A stretch of 64,000 nucleotides of DNA from Agrococcus carbonis (GCF_900104705.1 NZ_LT629734.1:1674001-1738000), one strand, 5' to 3'. Positions 32,674 through 41,394 are shown, numbered from the stretch's first letter. Notes: generated by a model not told the origin, from the letters alone. Translations and numbers: made by a program.

Positions 32674-32710
32674 GGTCTCGATACGGCGGCCTTCGGCCCA
32701 CTACTCGGCC
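32674..32710 (-). repeat. Dispersed repeat unit (ggtctcgatacgg...ctactcggcc)
   Basis: It has the same ends as the unit at 13084-13118, with GCGGCCTTCGGCC in the centre. It lies between the isomerase promoter and the ABM gene. Confidence 0.75.
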
Positions 32711-32739
32711 AGCGGGCTTTCGCGATGGCGCTCGGTGTT

Positions 32740-32776
32740 GGTCTCGATACGCCGGCCTTCGGCCGGCCACTCGACC
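32740..32776 (-). repeat. Dispersed repeat unit (ggtctcgatacgc...cactcgacc)
   Basis: This is a second copy 29 bases after the one at 32674 and in the same orientation. Its core GCCGGCC-TTC-GGCCGGC is a 7-bp stem with a 3-base loop. Confidence 0.78.
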
Positions 32777-32797
32777 AGCGGGACGGCGAGCCGGCCG

Positions 32798-33136
32798 TCA
32801 GGCGATGAGGACGCCCTTGCGCGCATCGCCCATCGGCAGCGGCGTGTAACGCGTCACCGCGACCGGCTCGGTGAGCAGGCCCTCGAGCTCGGCGTTGAAG
32901 TCGGCGACCGGGGCGCCCTCGCCATGAGCGTCGAGCAGTGCCGCCGAGTCCCAGTGCTCGATCATGATGATCGCGCCGTCCTCGGCCTCCTGAATGGCGT
33001 AGAGGTTGCAGCCCGCCTCCTCGTGCACGCGCGGGATCACGCGCTCCATCGCCGCGAGCACGCGCTCGCGCGCCCCCTCGGCGGGCCGGAAGTACGCCGT
33101 GACGACGACGGGCTGGTCGGCGGTCTGCGATGCCAT
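32798..33136 (-). CDS. ABM-fold protein (YgiN-like)
   Basis: This 112-residue single ABM domain carries VVVTAYFRPAEGARERVL, then CNLYAIQEAEDGAIIMIEHW and the D-S-A-A-L-x-x-H motif, the pattern of YgiN-like quinol monooxygenases and LsrG-like isomerases. GAGGAGCATCAC precedes the ATG. A copy of the island's GntR-type operator lies 20 bases upstream of the ATG, so it is part of the regulon. The reaction is unknown. Confidence 0.85.
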   Translation of the reverse strand: MASQTADQPVVVTAYFRPAEGARERVLAAMERVIPRVHEEAGCNLYAIQEAEDGAIIMIEHWDSAALLDAHGEGAPVADFNAELEGLLTEPVAVTRYTPLPMGDARKGVLIA

Positions 33137-33155
33137 GTGATGCTCCTCGTGTTCG

Positions 33156-33166
33156 ACTGTCGACAG
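33156..33166 (-). promoter_or_regulatory. GntR-type operator copy (ACTGTCGACAG) upstream of ABM gene
   Basis: CTGTCGACAG (33157-33166) is a perfect 10-bp palindrome that fits the ACTGTYRACA consensus of the sites at 23248, 24676 and 32600. It lies 20 bases before the ABM gene start. Confidence 0.55.
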
Positions 33167-33203
33167 CACTCTAGCCCGGCGCCCGGAGTGCGGCCGCGCA
33201 TGC

Positions 33204-33240
33204 CGACGGCCCCCGCGCTCCAAGGAGGCGGGGGCCGTCG
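33204..33240 (-). terminator. Terminator hairpin after the transketolase operon
   Basis: CGACGGCCCCCG (33204-33215) pairs perfectly with 33229-33240; one more C-G pair closes the loop. It lies 14 bases beyond the stop of the leftward transketolase gene, the right place for its terminator. Confidence 0.72.
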
Positions 33241-33253
33241 CGCCGGTCGGAGC

Positions 33254-34264
33254 TCAGCCGAGCTCGGCGAGCACCTTCTCGACGATGCGATCCTTCGACA
33301 GGCCGTACCGGTCGTGCAGCGTGGGCAGCGCACCGGCGTCGATGAACGCATCCGGCAGCGCGATCGGCACGATGCGCCGGCCGAGGCCCCGCTGCGCCGC
33401 GGCGTCGGCGACGGCCGAGAAGAGTCCGCCGACGACGGTGTGGTTCTCGAGCGTGAACGCGAGTCGAGGGGTGTCGAGCTCGGCGAGCACGGTCGCCGCG
33501 TCGAACGGCTTGATCGTGGGGGAGTGCACGACCGCGACGTCGACCTTGTGGGCCGCGAGCGCATCCGCGGCCTGCAGCGCGCGCATCGTCATGAGGCCGG
33601 AGGAGACGAAGACCACGTCGTTCCCGCCGCGCAGCACCGATGCCTTGCCGAGCTCGAAGCGGTAGTCGTACTCGTCGAGCACCATCGGCACCTTGCCGCG
33701 CAGCAGCCGCAGGTAGCTCGGCCCCGGGGCTGCGGCGAGCTGGGGAACGGCCTGCGCGATGTCGAGCGCGTCGCACGGGTCGACGATCGTCAGGTTGGGG
33801 AGGCCGCGGAAGATCGCCATGTCCTCGGTCGCCTGGTGGCTCGGGCCGTAGCCCGTCGTGAGGCCGGGGAGGCCTCCGACGACGTTGACGTTGAGGTTCG
33901 GCTCGGCGCTGTCGAGCGCGATGAAGTCGTACGCGCGGCGGGCTGCGAAGACGGCGTAGGTCGAGGCGAACGGCACGAGACCCGTCTCGGCCATGCCGGC
34001 AGCAGCCCCGAAGAGCAGCTGCTCGCTCATGCCCATCTGGAAGAAGCGCTCAGGGTGCGCCTTCGCGAAGACGTGCATGTCGGTGTACTTGCCGAGGTCG
34101 GCGGTCAGGCCGACGATCCGCTCGTCCTGCTCGGCCGCAGCCACCAGGGCGTGCCCGAACGGCGCCGAGACGGTCTTCTGATCCGGGTCGGCGATCGAGG
34201 CGATCATCGCGCTCGTGCTGGGCCCCTTGCGCTCGAAGCGCTTCGCGGGTGCTGCGGTCGTCAT
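33254..34264 (-). CDS. Transketolase C-terminal subunit (split type)
   Basis: This 336-residue protein contains the pyrimidine-binding and C-terminal domains of transketolase (LTADLGKYTDMHVFAKAHPERFFQ, then GMSEQLLFGAAAGMAETG, including the catalytic-type Glu in M-S-E-Q). It starts inside an ATGA overlap with the N-terminal subunit. Split transketolases include the apulose-4-phosphate enzyme AptAB, as well as many of unknown sugar; which applies here is not decidable. Confidence 0.9.
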   Translation of the reverse strand: MTTAAPAKRFERKGPSTSAMIASIADPDQKTVSAPFGHALVAAAEQDERIVGLTADLGKYTDMHVFAKAHPERFFQMGMSEQLLFGAAAGMAETGLVPFASTYAVFAARRAYDFIALDSAEPNLNVNVVGGLPGLTTGYGPSHQATEDMAIFRGLPNLTIVDPCDALDIAQAVPQLAAAPGPSYLRLLRGKVPMVLDEYDYRFELGKASVLRGGNDVVFVSSGLMTMRALQAADALAAHKVDVAVVHSPTIKPFDAATVLAELDTPRLAFTLENHTVVGGLFSAVADAAAQRGLGRRIVPIALPDAFIDAGALPTLHDRYGLSKDRIVEKVLAELG

Positions 34265-35169
34265 CGCTCGGTCTCCTCGTAGCCGGCCGTGAGCTGGTCG
34301 CGGCAGATCTGCCACTCATGCTCGTCGATGCGCATGAAGTGCGCCTTCTCGCGCTGCTCGAGCAGCGGCACGCCCTTGCCGACCTTGGTGTCGCAGATGA
34401 TGACCTGCGGCTGGCCGTCGGCGGCGGCGATCCCGTTGCACTCGTCGAACGCGTCGAGGAGCGCGGCGGGGTCGTTGCCGTCGACCCGCACCGCGTGCCA
34501 GCCGAACGCGCGCCACTTCTCGTCGACGGGCTCGATGCGCAGCACTTCGGCGGTCGGGCCGTCGGCCTGCAGCCCGTTCATGTCGACGAGCGCGGTCAGG
34601 TTGCCGAGCCGGTGGGAGGCCGCGCCCATCGCGGCCTCCCACGTCGAGCCCTCGTCGAGCTCGCCGTCGGAGAGGAAGTTGATGACGCGCTGCTCGGTGC
34701 GGCCCTGGAGGCGCAGACCGAGGGCCATGCCGACGGCGATCGTGAGGCCGTGGCCGAGCGAGCCGCCCGAGATCTCCATGCCGGGGGTGTACGTCGCCAT
34801 GCCCGACATCGGGAGCCGAGAGTCGTCGGCGGCGTAGGTGACGAGCTCCTCCACCGGCACGATGCCCGCCTCGGCGATCGCGGCGTAGAAGCCGATCGCG
34901 TAGTGGCCGGTGGAGAGCAGGAAGCGGTCGCGCTCGGCCCACGTCGGGTCGGCCGGGTCGTAGCGCAGGTGGTCGGCGTAGACGGCCGCGAGCATGTCGG
35001 CTGCGCCGAGCGCCTGGCCGACGTAGCCCTGGCCCTGCACCTCGCCCATGTCGATCGCGTGGTGGCGCGCGCGGTAGGCGGCCTCCGAGACCGCGCGGAT
35101 GCGTGCGGCGCGGTCCCGGCCGCGGCCCGCGCGGTCGATCGGTCGGGTGTCGATGGGGGCGATGGTCAT
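34261..35169 (-). CDS. Transketolase N-terminal subunit (split type)
   Basis: This 302-residue thiamine-diphosphate-binding half has the ThDP motif beginning DGE at 168-170 and ending with N198 (LSDGELDEG ... DMNG), and His residues H89 and H140 (GGSLGHG) at the cofactor and substrate site. It overlaps the MFS stop (ATGA) and the C-terminal subunit start, forming a tight MFS-tktN-tktC operon. It transfers a two-carbon ketol unit in the island's sugar pathway; the donor is unknown. Confidence 0.92.
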   Translation of the reverse strand: MTIAPIDTRPIDRAGRGRDRAARIRAVSEAAYRARHHAIDMGEVQGQGYVGQALGAADMLAAVYADHLRYDPADPTWAERDRFLLSTGHYAIGFYAAIAEAGIVPVEELVTYAADDSRLPMSGMATYTPGMEISGGSLGHGLTIAVGMALGLRLQGRTEQRVINFLSDGELDEGSTWEAAMGAASHRLGNLTALVDMNGLQADGPTAEVLRIEPVDEKWRAFGWHAVRVDGNDPAALLDAFDECNGIAAADGQPQVIICDTKVGKGVPLLEQREKAHFMRIDEHEWQICRDQLTAGYEETER

Positions 35170-36506
35170 GCCCGCACCTCCGCGCGCTCGCTCACGGCCG
35201 CCGGCTCGGCGGGCGCGGTGCCGACGACGGCGGGCGCGGTCTCGCGCACGGTGAGCGCGACGACGGTGGAGATGACGCCGAGCGCCGAGAAGAGGACCGC
35301 CGCGCCGATCCAGCCGACCCAGCCGTAGACGGCCGTCGCGATGAACGGCAGGAAGCCGGCGACGATCGCTGCGCCGTTGTAGCCGAGCGAGATGCCCGAG
35401 GTGCGGCGGTTGGCGGGGAGCTCGGAGAACCAGCTCGACTCGACGGCGAAGATCGGGTCGTGGCTCAGCACGAGCGAGAGCGCGATCGCGACCACGATCA
35501 TCACGAGCGAGCCGGTGTTGATGAGCAGGAACATCGGGATGCCGAAGGCGATCGTGAAGATCGAGCCGATGAGGAAGACCTTCTTGCGGCCGATCCGGTC
35601 GCTGAGCGCCCCGAAGAAGAGGTGGCTCACGAGGCCGATCGCGCTGCCGACGAGCGTGCCGATGAGCACGTTCGAGCCCTCGGTGATGAGCGCGAGGCCG
35701 ACGTAGGAGACGGTGAACGCGGTCGTGACGTAGTAGCCGCCGGTCTCGGCGAGGCGCAGGCCGATGATGCGCAGGATGATGGGCCAGTCCTGCTTGAGCG
35801 TCTCGAGCGCGGGCTGCTTGAGCACCGCGTCCTGCTGCTGCACCGTCTCGAACTCGGGGCTCTCGGCCACGCGCAGGCGGATGAAGAGGCCGATGATGAC
35901 CATGACGCTCGCGAGCAGGAACGGCACGCGCCAGGCCCAGTCGCCGGGCAGGTTCGCGGTCGCGAGGATGACGCCGTTGGCGAGCAGCAGGCCGGCGGGG
36001 ATGCCGATCTGCGGCAGCGCGCCGAAGAAGCCGCGGCGTCGCACCGGCGCGTGCTCGACGGCCATCAGCACGGCCCCGCCCCACTCGGCGCCGTAGGCGA
36101 CGCCCTGGATGATCCGCAGCGCGATGAGCAGGATCGGCGCGATGATGCCGACAGCGGCGAAGGTGGGCAGGAGGCCGATCGCGGTCGTGACGACGCCCAT
36201 CACCACGAGCGACCAGATGAGGATGCGCTTGCGGCCGATGCGGTCGCCGAAGTGGCCGGCGAGGTAGCCGCCGAGCGGGCGGAAGAGGAAGCCGACTGCG
36301 AGCGTCGCGAACGACGCGAGCGCACCGACGAGCGCGTTGTCGGTCGCGAAGAAGACGGTGCCGAAGTAGGCGGCCGATGCCGTCGCGTAGATGAAGAAGT
36401 CGTACGACTCGACGGCGGTGCCGATCATCGACGCGAGCGACACCTTGACGGGGTTGTCCTTGCGCGGCGCGAGCTGGTCGGCGCCGGCGGGGCTGGTGGT
36501 GGACAT
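35166..36506 (-). CDS. MFS transporter, metabolite:H+ symporter (ShiA/ProP-like)
   Basis: This 446-residue carrier has 12 predicted helices. MHS-family features are the N-terminal GTAVESYDFFIYATASA and two copies of the cytoplasmic loop motif (GHFGDRIGRKRIL and GALSDRIGRKKVF). It heads the operon with the two transketolase subunits, so it probably imports a sugar or sugar acid that feeds them. It follows the third HIBADH-like gene by 91 bases. Confidence 0.92.
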   Translation of the reverse strand: MSTTSPAGADQLAPRKDNPVKVSLASMIGTAVESYDFFIYATASAAYFGTVFFATDNALVGALASFATLAVGFLFRPLGGYLAGHFGDRIGRKRILIWSLVVMGVVTTAIGLLPTFAAVGIIAPILLIALRIIQGVAYGAEWGGAVLMAVEHAPVRRRGFFGALPQIGIPAGLLLANGVILATANLPGDWAWRVPFLLASVMVIIGLFIRLRVAESPEFETVQQQDAVLKQPALETLKQDWPIILRIIGLRLAETGGYYVTTAFTVSYVGLALITEGSNVLIGTLVGSAIGLVSHLFFGALSDRIGRKKVFLIGSIFTIAFGIPMFLLINTGSLVMIVVAIALSLVLSHDPIFAVESSWFSELPANRRTSGISLGYNGAAIVAGFLPFIATAVYGWVGWIGAAVLFSALGVISTVVALTVRETAPAVVGTAPAEPAAVSERAEVRA

Positions 36507-36597
36507 GCTTCCTCCTCGAAGCCTGGGTGGATGGTCGCGGGCGCGACCGGGAGGCCGACGGCGCGGCGCGACGTCGGTGCTTGGGGATCGTTCGGGG

Positions 36598-37458
36598 CTA
36601 GGGCAGGTAGGTCTCGATCACGCGGCTGTCGTCGCGACGGTCGAGCCCCGCCTCGGCGGCGAGCAGGTACCGCTCGCGCGCCGCGGCGAGCACCGGCACA
36701 TCGGCGCCGACGGATGCGGCGGCCTCGGCGACGAGCCCGGAGTCCTTGACGAAGATGCCGACGGTGCTCGTGACGGGCGCGTCGGTGCCGAGCAGCATGC
36801 GGGGACCGCGGTCCGACAGCATCCAGCTGCCGGCGGCGCCGCCGGCGACGAGGTCGAGCACATCGGCCTTGTCGAGCCCGAGCGACTCGCCGAGCGCGAG
36901 CGCCTCGGCTGCGGCGACGATGTGCACCGAGCAGAGGTGCTGGTTGACGACCTTGATCGCCTGCCCCTGCCCGAGCTCGGCGCCGACCACGCGGACGGTG
37001 CCGAGCGGCGCGAGCAGGGGAGCGACGGCCTCGACGTCGGCCTGGGCGCCCGACGCGAAGATGATGAGCTCGCCCGTCGTCGCGCGCGCGACCCCGCCGG
37101 TGACGGGGGCGTCGACGACGCGGCCGCCCTCGGCCGTGAGGCGCTCGCCCGCGCGACGCGCCGCATCCGGCCCGACGGTCGACATGATGACCCACGTGCG
37201 GCCGGCGACGACCGATGCCTCGCTCGCCTCGGCCACGAGGCCGTCGAGCTGCTCGGGGGTCGCGACCATGACGACGACCGGGCCGTCGGCGGGCGCCTCG
37301 GCGATCGAGGCGACGGCGGGGACGCCGGCGGCAGCCGCGCGCTCACGGGCGGCCTCGAAGGGGTCGACGCCCTTGACGGCGAAGCCCGCGGCGGCGAGGC
37401 GCTGCGACATCGGCGTGCCGATGGCGCCGAGGCCGACGAAGACGGCGGGAGTGGTCAT
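36598..37458 (-). CDS. 3-Hydroxyisobutyrate dehydrogenase-like oxidoreductase (copy 3)
   Basis: This 286-residue enzyme has GLGAIG at 9-14, DAPVTGG at 117-123 and catalytic Lys169 (GQGQAIKVVNQHL). The start overlaps the upstream GntR stop as ATGA. It is closer in motif pattern to copy 1 than to copy 2. Being coupled to the regulator and upstream of the MFS/transketolase operon, it likely acts on the same substrate family. The hydroxyacid is unknown. Confidence 0.9.
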   Translation of the reverse strand: MTTPAVFVGLGAIGTPMSQRLAAAGFAVKGVDPFEAARERAAAAGVPAVASIAEAPADGPVVVMVATPEQLDGLVAEASEASVVAGRTWVIMSTVGPDAARRAGERLTAEGGRVVDAPVTGGVARATTGELIIFASGAQADVEAVAPLLAPLGTVRVVGAELGQGQAIKVVNQHLCSVHIVAAAEALALGESLGLDKADVLDLVAGGAAGSWMLSDRGPRMLLGTDAPVTSTVGIFVKDSGLVAEAAASVGADVPVLAAARERYLLAAEAGLDRRDDSRVIETYLP

Positions 37459-38168
37459 GCGGTGCCCTCCTTGGCGGTGTCGAGCGTGATGAGCGAGTGG
37501 ACCTCGAAGTGCCGGCGGATCGCCTCGCGCGCGGCGTCGGGGTCGTTCGCCGCGATCGCGTCGACGACGGGGTAGTGGATCGTGTCGGTGAGCATGCGGC
37601 CGTCGGCATCGGGCGTCTCGGCGGCGAGCGCGGCGGCGCGGCGGTCGTGCATCGCCTCCTGCAGCGCGTAGGCGAGGCCGTTGTGCACCATCGTGAACAC
37701 GGGGTTGTCGAGGATCGTGAACAGGCTCGCGTGGAAGGCGAGGTCGGCCTCGGTCGCGGCGTCGTGGTCGCCCGCGGCGGTGCACGCGACCATCTCGTCG
37801 ACGAGGGCCTGCAGGCGCTGCGCGTCGGCGGCGCTCGCGCGTCGCGCGACCTGCACGGCGACGACCGTCTCGAGCATCTCGCGGGCCTCGGCGATCTCGC
37901 TCGAGTCGAGGAAGCCGAGGGCGCGCATCGTGGTGAAGTACGTGCGGATGACATCGGGGCCGGGGGCCTGCAGGTAGCTGCCGTGGCCCTGGCGGCGGCT
38001 GAGGATGCCGATCGACTCGAGCTGCGAGAGGCGCTCGCGCAGCGCCCCGCGGCTCACGTCGAGGCGGGCGCAGAGCTCGCGCTCGGGGACGAGGCGGCGC
38101 GAGCCGTCGGGCTCGGCGCGGGAGAGGTCGATGAGCTGGATGGCGAACGCCTCGAGCGTCTCGTGCAT
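37455..38168 (-). CDS. GntR-family regulator with FCD effector domain (second)
   Basis: This 237-residue regulator has a winged HTH (ELCARLDVSRGALRERLSQL, then GILSRRQGHGSYL) and an all-helical FCD domain with E-x-D-L-x-F-H. I chose ATG 38168, just after a GGAGAGAGGG purine run, which leaves the upstream operators untranslated. It is the first gene of the leftward cluster that continues with the HIBADH-like, MFS and transketolase genes. Two ATTGGT-N3-ACCAAT palindromes and a weaker GGTCGGACC copy surround its promoter, so it almost certainly controls itself and the genes downstream. Confidence 0.92.
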   Translation of the reverse strand: MHETLEAFAIQLIDLSRAEPDGSRRLVPERELCARLDVSRGALRERLSQLESIGILSRRQGHGSYLQAPGPDVIRTYFTTMRALGFLDSSEIAEAREMLETVVAVQVARRASAADAQRLQALVDEMVACTAAGDHDAATEADLAFHASLFTILDNPVFTMVHNGLAYALQEAMHDRRAAALAAETPDADGRMLTDTIHYPVVDAIAANDPDAAREAIRRHFEVHSLITLDTAKEGTA

Positions 38169-38190
38169 TGCGGCCCTCTCTCCGTCGAGC

Positions 38191-38268
38191 GGTCGGACCA
38201 CATTGGTCTGACCAATAGGCGACGGTAGGGCATGGCATCCCGGCTTGTCAAGATTGGTCGAACCAATC
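38191..38268 (-). promoter_or_regulatory. Promoter with three FadR/GntR-type operators
   Basis: Palindromes are ATTGGTCTGACCAAT (38202-38216) and GATTGGTCGAACCAATC (38252-38268), with a partial GGTCGGACC (38191-38199). Between the first two lies a promoter on the minus strand, TTGACA (38251-38246), 18 bases, TACCGT (38227-38222). Operators on both sides of the promoter suggest repression by the GntR protein encoded just downstream. Confidence 0.82.
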
Positions 38269-38363
38269 ACCAGTCGGCGCGAGCGCGATGCCTGACCGCC
38301 CCCTGCAGCGGCGTTCAGCCTCCTCCCTGCCCGCTGTCCCCCGGTGCGGGCTACGGTGACCAC

Positions 38364-39548
38364 GTGGCAGACGATCGGCGAGGCAGCGGAGCCAGCACCG
38401 AGTCGGGCTCAGGCCTGGGCGGCGGGAAGAGCCCGAACACCGGCTCCGGCCGCGCCGTGCGCCTCGACACCCTGCGCCCCTCCAACCTCCACCCGTCGAA
38501 GCTGCGCGCCGCCCTGCTGCGCTGGTTCCCGCCGCATCGCATCGCCACGGCCCTGCGGGCGGCGCTCGCGGCGATGGCCGCATGGCTCGTCGGCAACCTG
38601 CTGCCCGGCGACGTCGCGCAGTACTCCTACGCCGCGCCGCTCGGCGCGTTCGTCGCGACCGGCACGAGCTTCTTCAGCATCGCCCGCGCCGCGCTGCAGC
38701 AGTCGGTCGCGCTCGCGATCGGCGCCGCGCTCGGTCTCGCGCTGTTCAGCGTCGAGATGCCGGGCCTGCTCAAGATCGGCATCATCGCGGCCGTCGCCGT
38801 GCTCCTGCCGGGCGCGGCCGCGCTCGGCACCAGCGCATCCGTCGTGCCGGTCGCGGCGCTGCTCGTGATCATGTTCGGCAGCGTCGACCCCGACGGCTAC
38901 GCGGCCGCCTACGTGGGCGAGTTCACGATCGGCCTGATCGTCGGCGTGCTCGTCAACGCGCTCGCGCGCCCGCCCATCTGGGATGCGCACGCGCGCAAGG
39001 CGCTGCTCGACCAGGTCGAGGGGCTCGCCGACCGCGTCGAGACGCTCGCCGAGCTGCTGCGCGGCGATTGGCCGCCCGAGCGCGAGGACTGGGCCGACTG
39101 GGGGCCGGTGCTCGAGGCGGGCGTCGAGCGGCTCGACCGCGACCTGCAGGATGCGCGGGAGAGCCGGCGCCTCAACCCGCGCACGCTGTGGCACCGCGAG
39201 GACGTCACGCCCGACGCGGAGGTCGCGGCGCTGCGGGCCATCGTGCACCGAACGATCGACGTGCTCGACACGGCCTCCGGCGCCGCGTGGGCGGTGCCGA
39301 TCGAGGTGCGGCTCGACGCCGAGGCCCGGCCGCTGGTGGCGGATGCGCTGCAGGGCCTGAGCGGGCACCTGCGGGCGTGGGCCTCGGGCAAGGACGTCGC
39401 CGACGCATCCGCCGCCTCGGAGGAGGCGATCCGCGCGCTCGCGGAGCACGTCGCGACGCACGACCGGCCCGACCCCGGGCTCGGCACGATCATCTTCGCG
39501 CTGCGGGCGATCCGCGAGCGGATCGGGCGGGTCACCGAGGAGGAGTAG
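38364..39548 (+). CDS. FUSC/aromatic-acid-exporter-like membrane protein
   Basis: This 394-residue protein has a disordered 40-residue N-terminus, about six clustered membrane helices (residues 65-195) and a soluble helical C-terminal half rich in E/R/A. This is the layout of FUSC or aromatic-acid-exporter-type proteins with one membrane unit. The GTG start is supported by a TACGGT hexamer 6 bases upstream, consistent with a leaderless message. It is divergent from the second GntR gene, but the promoter is distinct. The export substrate is unknown. Confidence 0.75.
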   Translation: MADDRRGSGASTESGSGLGGGKSPNTGSGRAVRLDTLRPSNLHPSKLRAALLRWFPPHRIATALRAALAAMAAWLVGNLLPGDVAQYSYAAPLGAFVATGTSFFSIARAALQQSVALAIGAALGLALFSVEMPGLLKIGIIAAVAVLLPGAAALGTSASVVPVAALLVIMFGSVDPDGYAAAYVGEFTIGLIVGVLVNALARPPIWDAHARKALLDQVEGLADRVETLAELLRGDWPPEREDWADWGPVLEAGVERLDRDLQDARESRRLNPRTLWHREDVTPDAEVAALRAIVHRTIDVLDTASGAAWAVPIEVRLDAEARPLVADALQGLSGHLRAWASGKDVADASAASEEAIRALAEHVATHDRPDPGLGTIIFALRAIRERIGRVTEEE

Positions 39549-39568
39549 CGCCCGCGGGCCGGCGCCGC

Positions 39569-41086
39569 TCAGCCGCGCAGCCGCATCGGCGCGACGAGCA
39601 GCCCGCGGTCCTCGCGCATCCACACCTGCCCCGTCGCGCGCCGCTCGTCCCGCGTCGCAAACCGGTAGCGGTAGATGCGCGCACGCACGCGGGCGGGCCG
39701 CTGCCCGTCGAACGGGTCGTGCCCGAGCAGCCGCAGCGTCGCCGGGTCGGCCTCGAGCAGCCGCTCGAGCAGCGCGTCGAACCAGCGGCCGTACGAGCCG
39801 AGCGCGAGGAACCACATGAGCCAGTCGAGCCGCAGGTGGTACGGCGCGAACCAGCCGGGTGTGCGGCGCACGTCGCCGGGCTTGCCCTTGAAGCCGTACT
39901 CGACCCATCCGTCGTCGCCCGACGCATCCGCCGTGCCCTCGATGACGATCTCGTCGCGGGCCTTCGTGACGGTGCCGAAGGCGCCGTAGGCGTTCGCGAG
40001 CCGCAGCCGGTTGAACGACGCGTTCATGAGCTGCCGGCGCGAGGCGAGGTTGCGCACCGCGGGGATGGACAGCCAGGCGTAGGCGAGGAAGACGGCGCCG
40101 ACGACGAGCTGCCACCAGAGCGGCGTCGGCTCGTAGGCGCGCGTCGCCGGCCAGGCGGGCACGAGCGCTGCGACCACGCGGTCGTCGACGGCGGCGAAGG
40201 CGAGCGCGATCGTGATCCAGTTGAGCCACGCGAAGTTGCCGGTGATCACGAGCCACAGCTGCGTGAGGATGACGACCGCGGCGGCGGCGCTCGCGACCCA
40301 GGCGAAGACGGCGGTGACGGATGCGGCGGTGACGGATGGGGCGCTGCCGTCGCCCGCGCCCGTCGCGCCGGTCGCCACGACGGCCCCGAGCACCAGCAGC
40401 CACGGTGCGACGAGCTGAGCGACGTGGTTGCCGAGCACCTCGCCCTTGTGGAACCAGCGCGGCAGCAGGTGCGCGGTGCGGCTGAAGGGCCCCGGCATCG
40501 GCTGGGTCTCGTGGTGGTAGGTGAGGGCGGTGAGGTCGCGCCACTCGCGGCCGCCGCGCAGCTTGATCATGCCGGCGCCGAACTCGAGCCGGAACACGAG
40601 CCAGACGATCAGCAGCAGCGCGAGGGTCGGCGGCGCGTGGCGGTCGGAGCCGAGGAACGCGACGAGGAAGCCCGCCTCGCACAGCAGCAGCTCCCAGCCG
40701 AAGCCGTAGAACACCTGCCCGAGCGGCAGGATCGAGAGGTAGCCGATCCAGAGCGCGAGGAACGCGAGCATCGGCACCCACGGCGGGCCCATCTGCGGGA
40801 GCCCCGTGACGAGCGCGAGCGCGATCGCGATGCCCGCGATGCAGAGGATGCGGAGCCTCCGGTCGGAGTAGCCCCACCGGAAGACGCTCGGCTGGCCGTC
40901 GAGACCGCCCGCTGCGATGACGCGCGGCGCGGGGATCAGGCCGCGCTCGCCGCAGAGGGCCGGGAACTGCAGCAGCGTCGACAGGAACGCGACCGCGAAC
41001 GCCGCGGCGGTACCGCGCTGCACCACCTGCCGGGCGAGCTCGGCGTGCGGGGCGTCGAGCCAGCCGACGATCGCTGTCCAGTCCAT
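39569..41086 (-). CDS. Lipase maturation factor family membrane protein
   Basis: This 505-residue polytopic protein matches the LMF1/DUF1222 family: it starts with a transmembrane region containing LLQFPALCGERGLIPA and SVFRWGYSD. The conserved block FRLEFGAGMIKLRGGREWRDLTALTYHHETQPMP is split by me into its key parts FGAGMIKLRG and YHHETQPMP. It ends in a soluble domain with DWLMWFLALGSY. GAGGAGGGCG precedes the start. Vertebrate members fold lipases in the ER; the bacterial role is unknown. Confidence 0.87.
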   Translation of the reverse strand: MDWTAIVGWLDAPHAELARQVVQRGTAAAFAVAFLSTLLQFPALCGERGLIPAPRVIAAGGLDGQPSVFRWGYSDRRLRILCIAGIAIALALVTGLPQMGPPWVPMLAFLALWIGYLSILPLGQVFYGFGWELLLCEAGFLVAFLGSDRHAPPTLALLLIVWLVFRLEFGAGMIKLRGGREWRDLTALTYHHETQPMPGPFSRTAHLLPRWFHKGEVLGNHVAQLVAPWLLVLGAVVATGATGAGDGSAPSVTAASVTAVFAWVASAAAAVVILTQLWLVITGNFAWLNWITIALAFAAVDDRVVAALVPAWPATRAYEPTPLWWQLVVGAVFLAYAWLSIPAVRNLASRRQLMNASFNRLRLANAYGAFGTVTKARDEIVIEGTADASGDDGWVEYGFKGKPGDVRRTPGWFAPYHLRLDWLMWFLALGSYGRWFDALLERLLEADPATLRLLGHDPFDGQRPARVRARIYRYRFATRDERRATGQVWMREDRGLLVAPMRLRG

Positions 41087-41394
41087 GCTCGCCCTCCTCG
41101 CTCGGGCCCTTCGCTTGTGCGAGGCCAGGGTGGCGCGCCGCGGGGGTCGGGGCAAGCCCGCGCCGCTCCTCACAGCAGGGAGTTCCGTTGCCCGCTCCGA
41201 GCGGCACGGGGTGCAGGCAAGACGTTCTTCTTGAACCCCAATGCGCGCTGAGCAGATACTGAGGCGGTCGCCGCCCGCTTCCGATTAGCCTCATGGGAGA
41301 CGGCGTCCCCAGCTCCGTCTACGCCGCCGATCCGTCGCGCGAAGGTCCCGCGCCTACGCGCGATCGCGGCATGCTCCTCAGCTACGGAGAGTCC
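41087..41394. other. 308-base non-coding stretch before the Excalibur gene
   Basis: It holds the ribosome site of the leftward LMF gene and, at 41286-41291, a TAGCCT hexamer that could be the -10 of the rightward Excalibur gene. An in-frame ATG at 41293 is too close to that hexamer to be a likely start. No repeat or hairpin was seen. Confidence 0.5.

Noticed and set aside
38409..41294. Very long open frames opposite or across the FUSC and LMF genes (889-961 codons on either strand)
   Set aside because: They cross real genes, have arginine- and alanine-heavy composition typical of shadow frames in GC-rich DNA, and lack any domain pattern.
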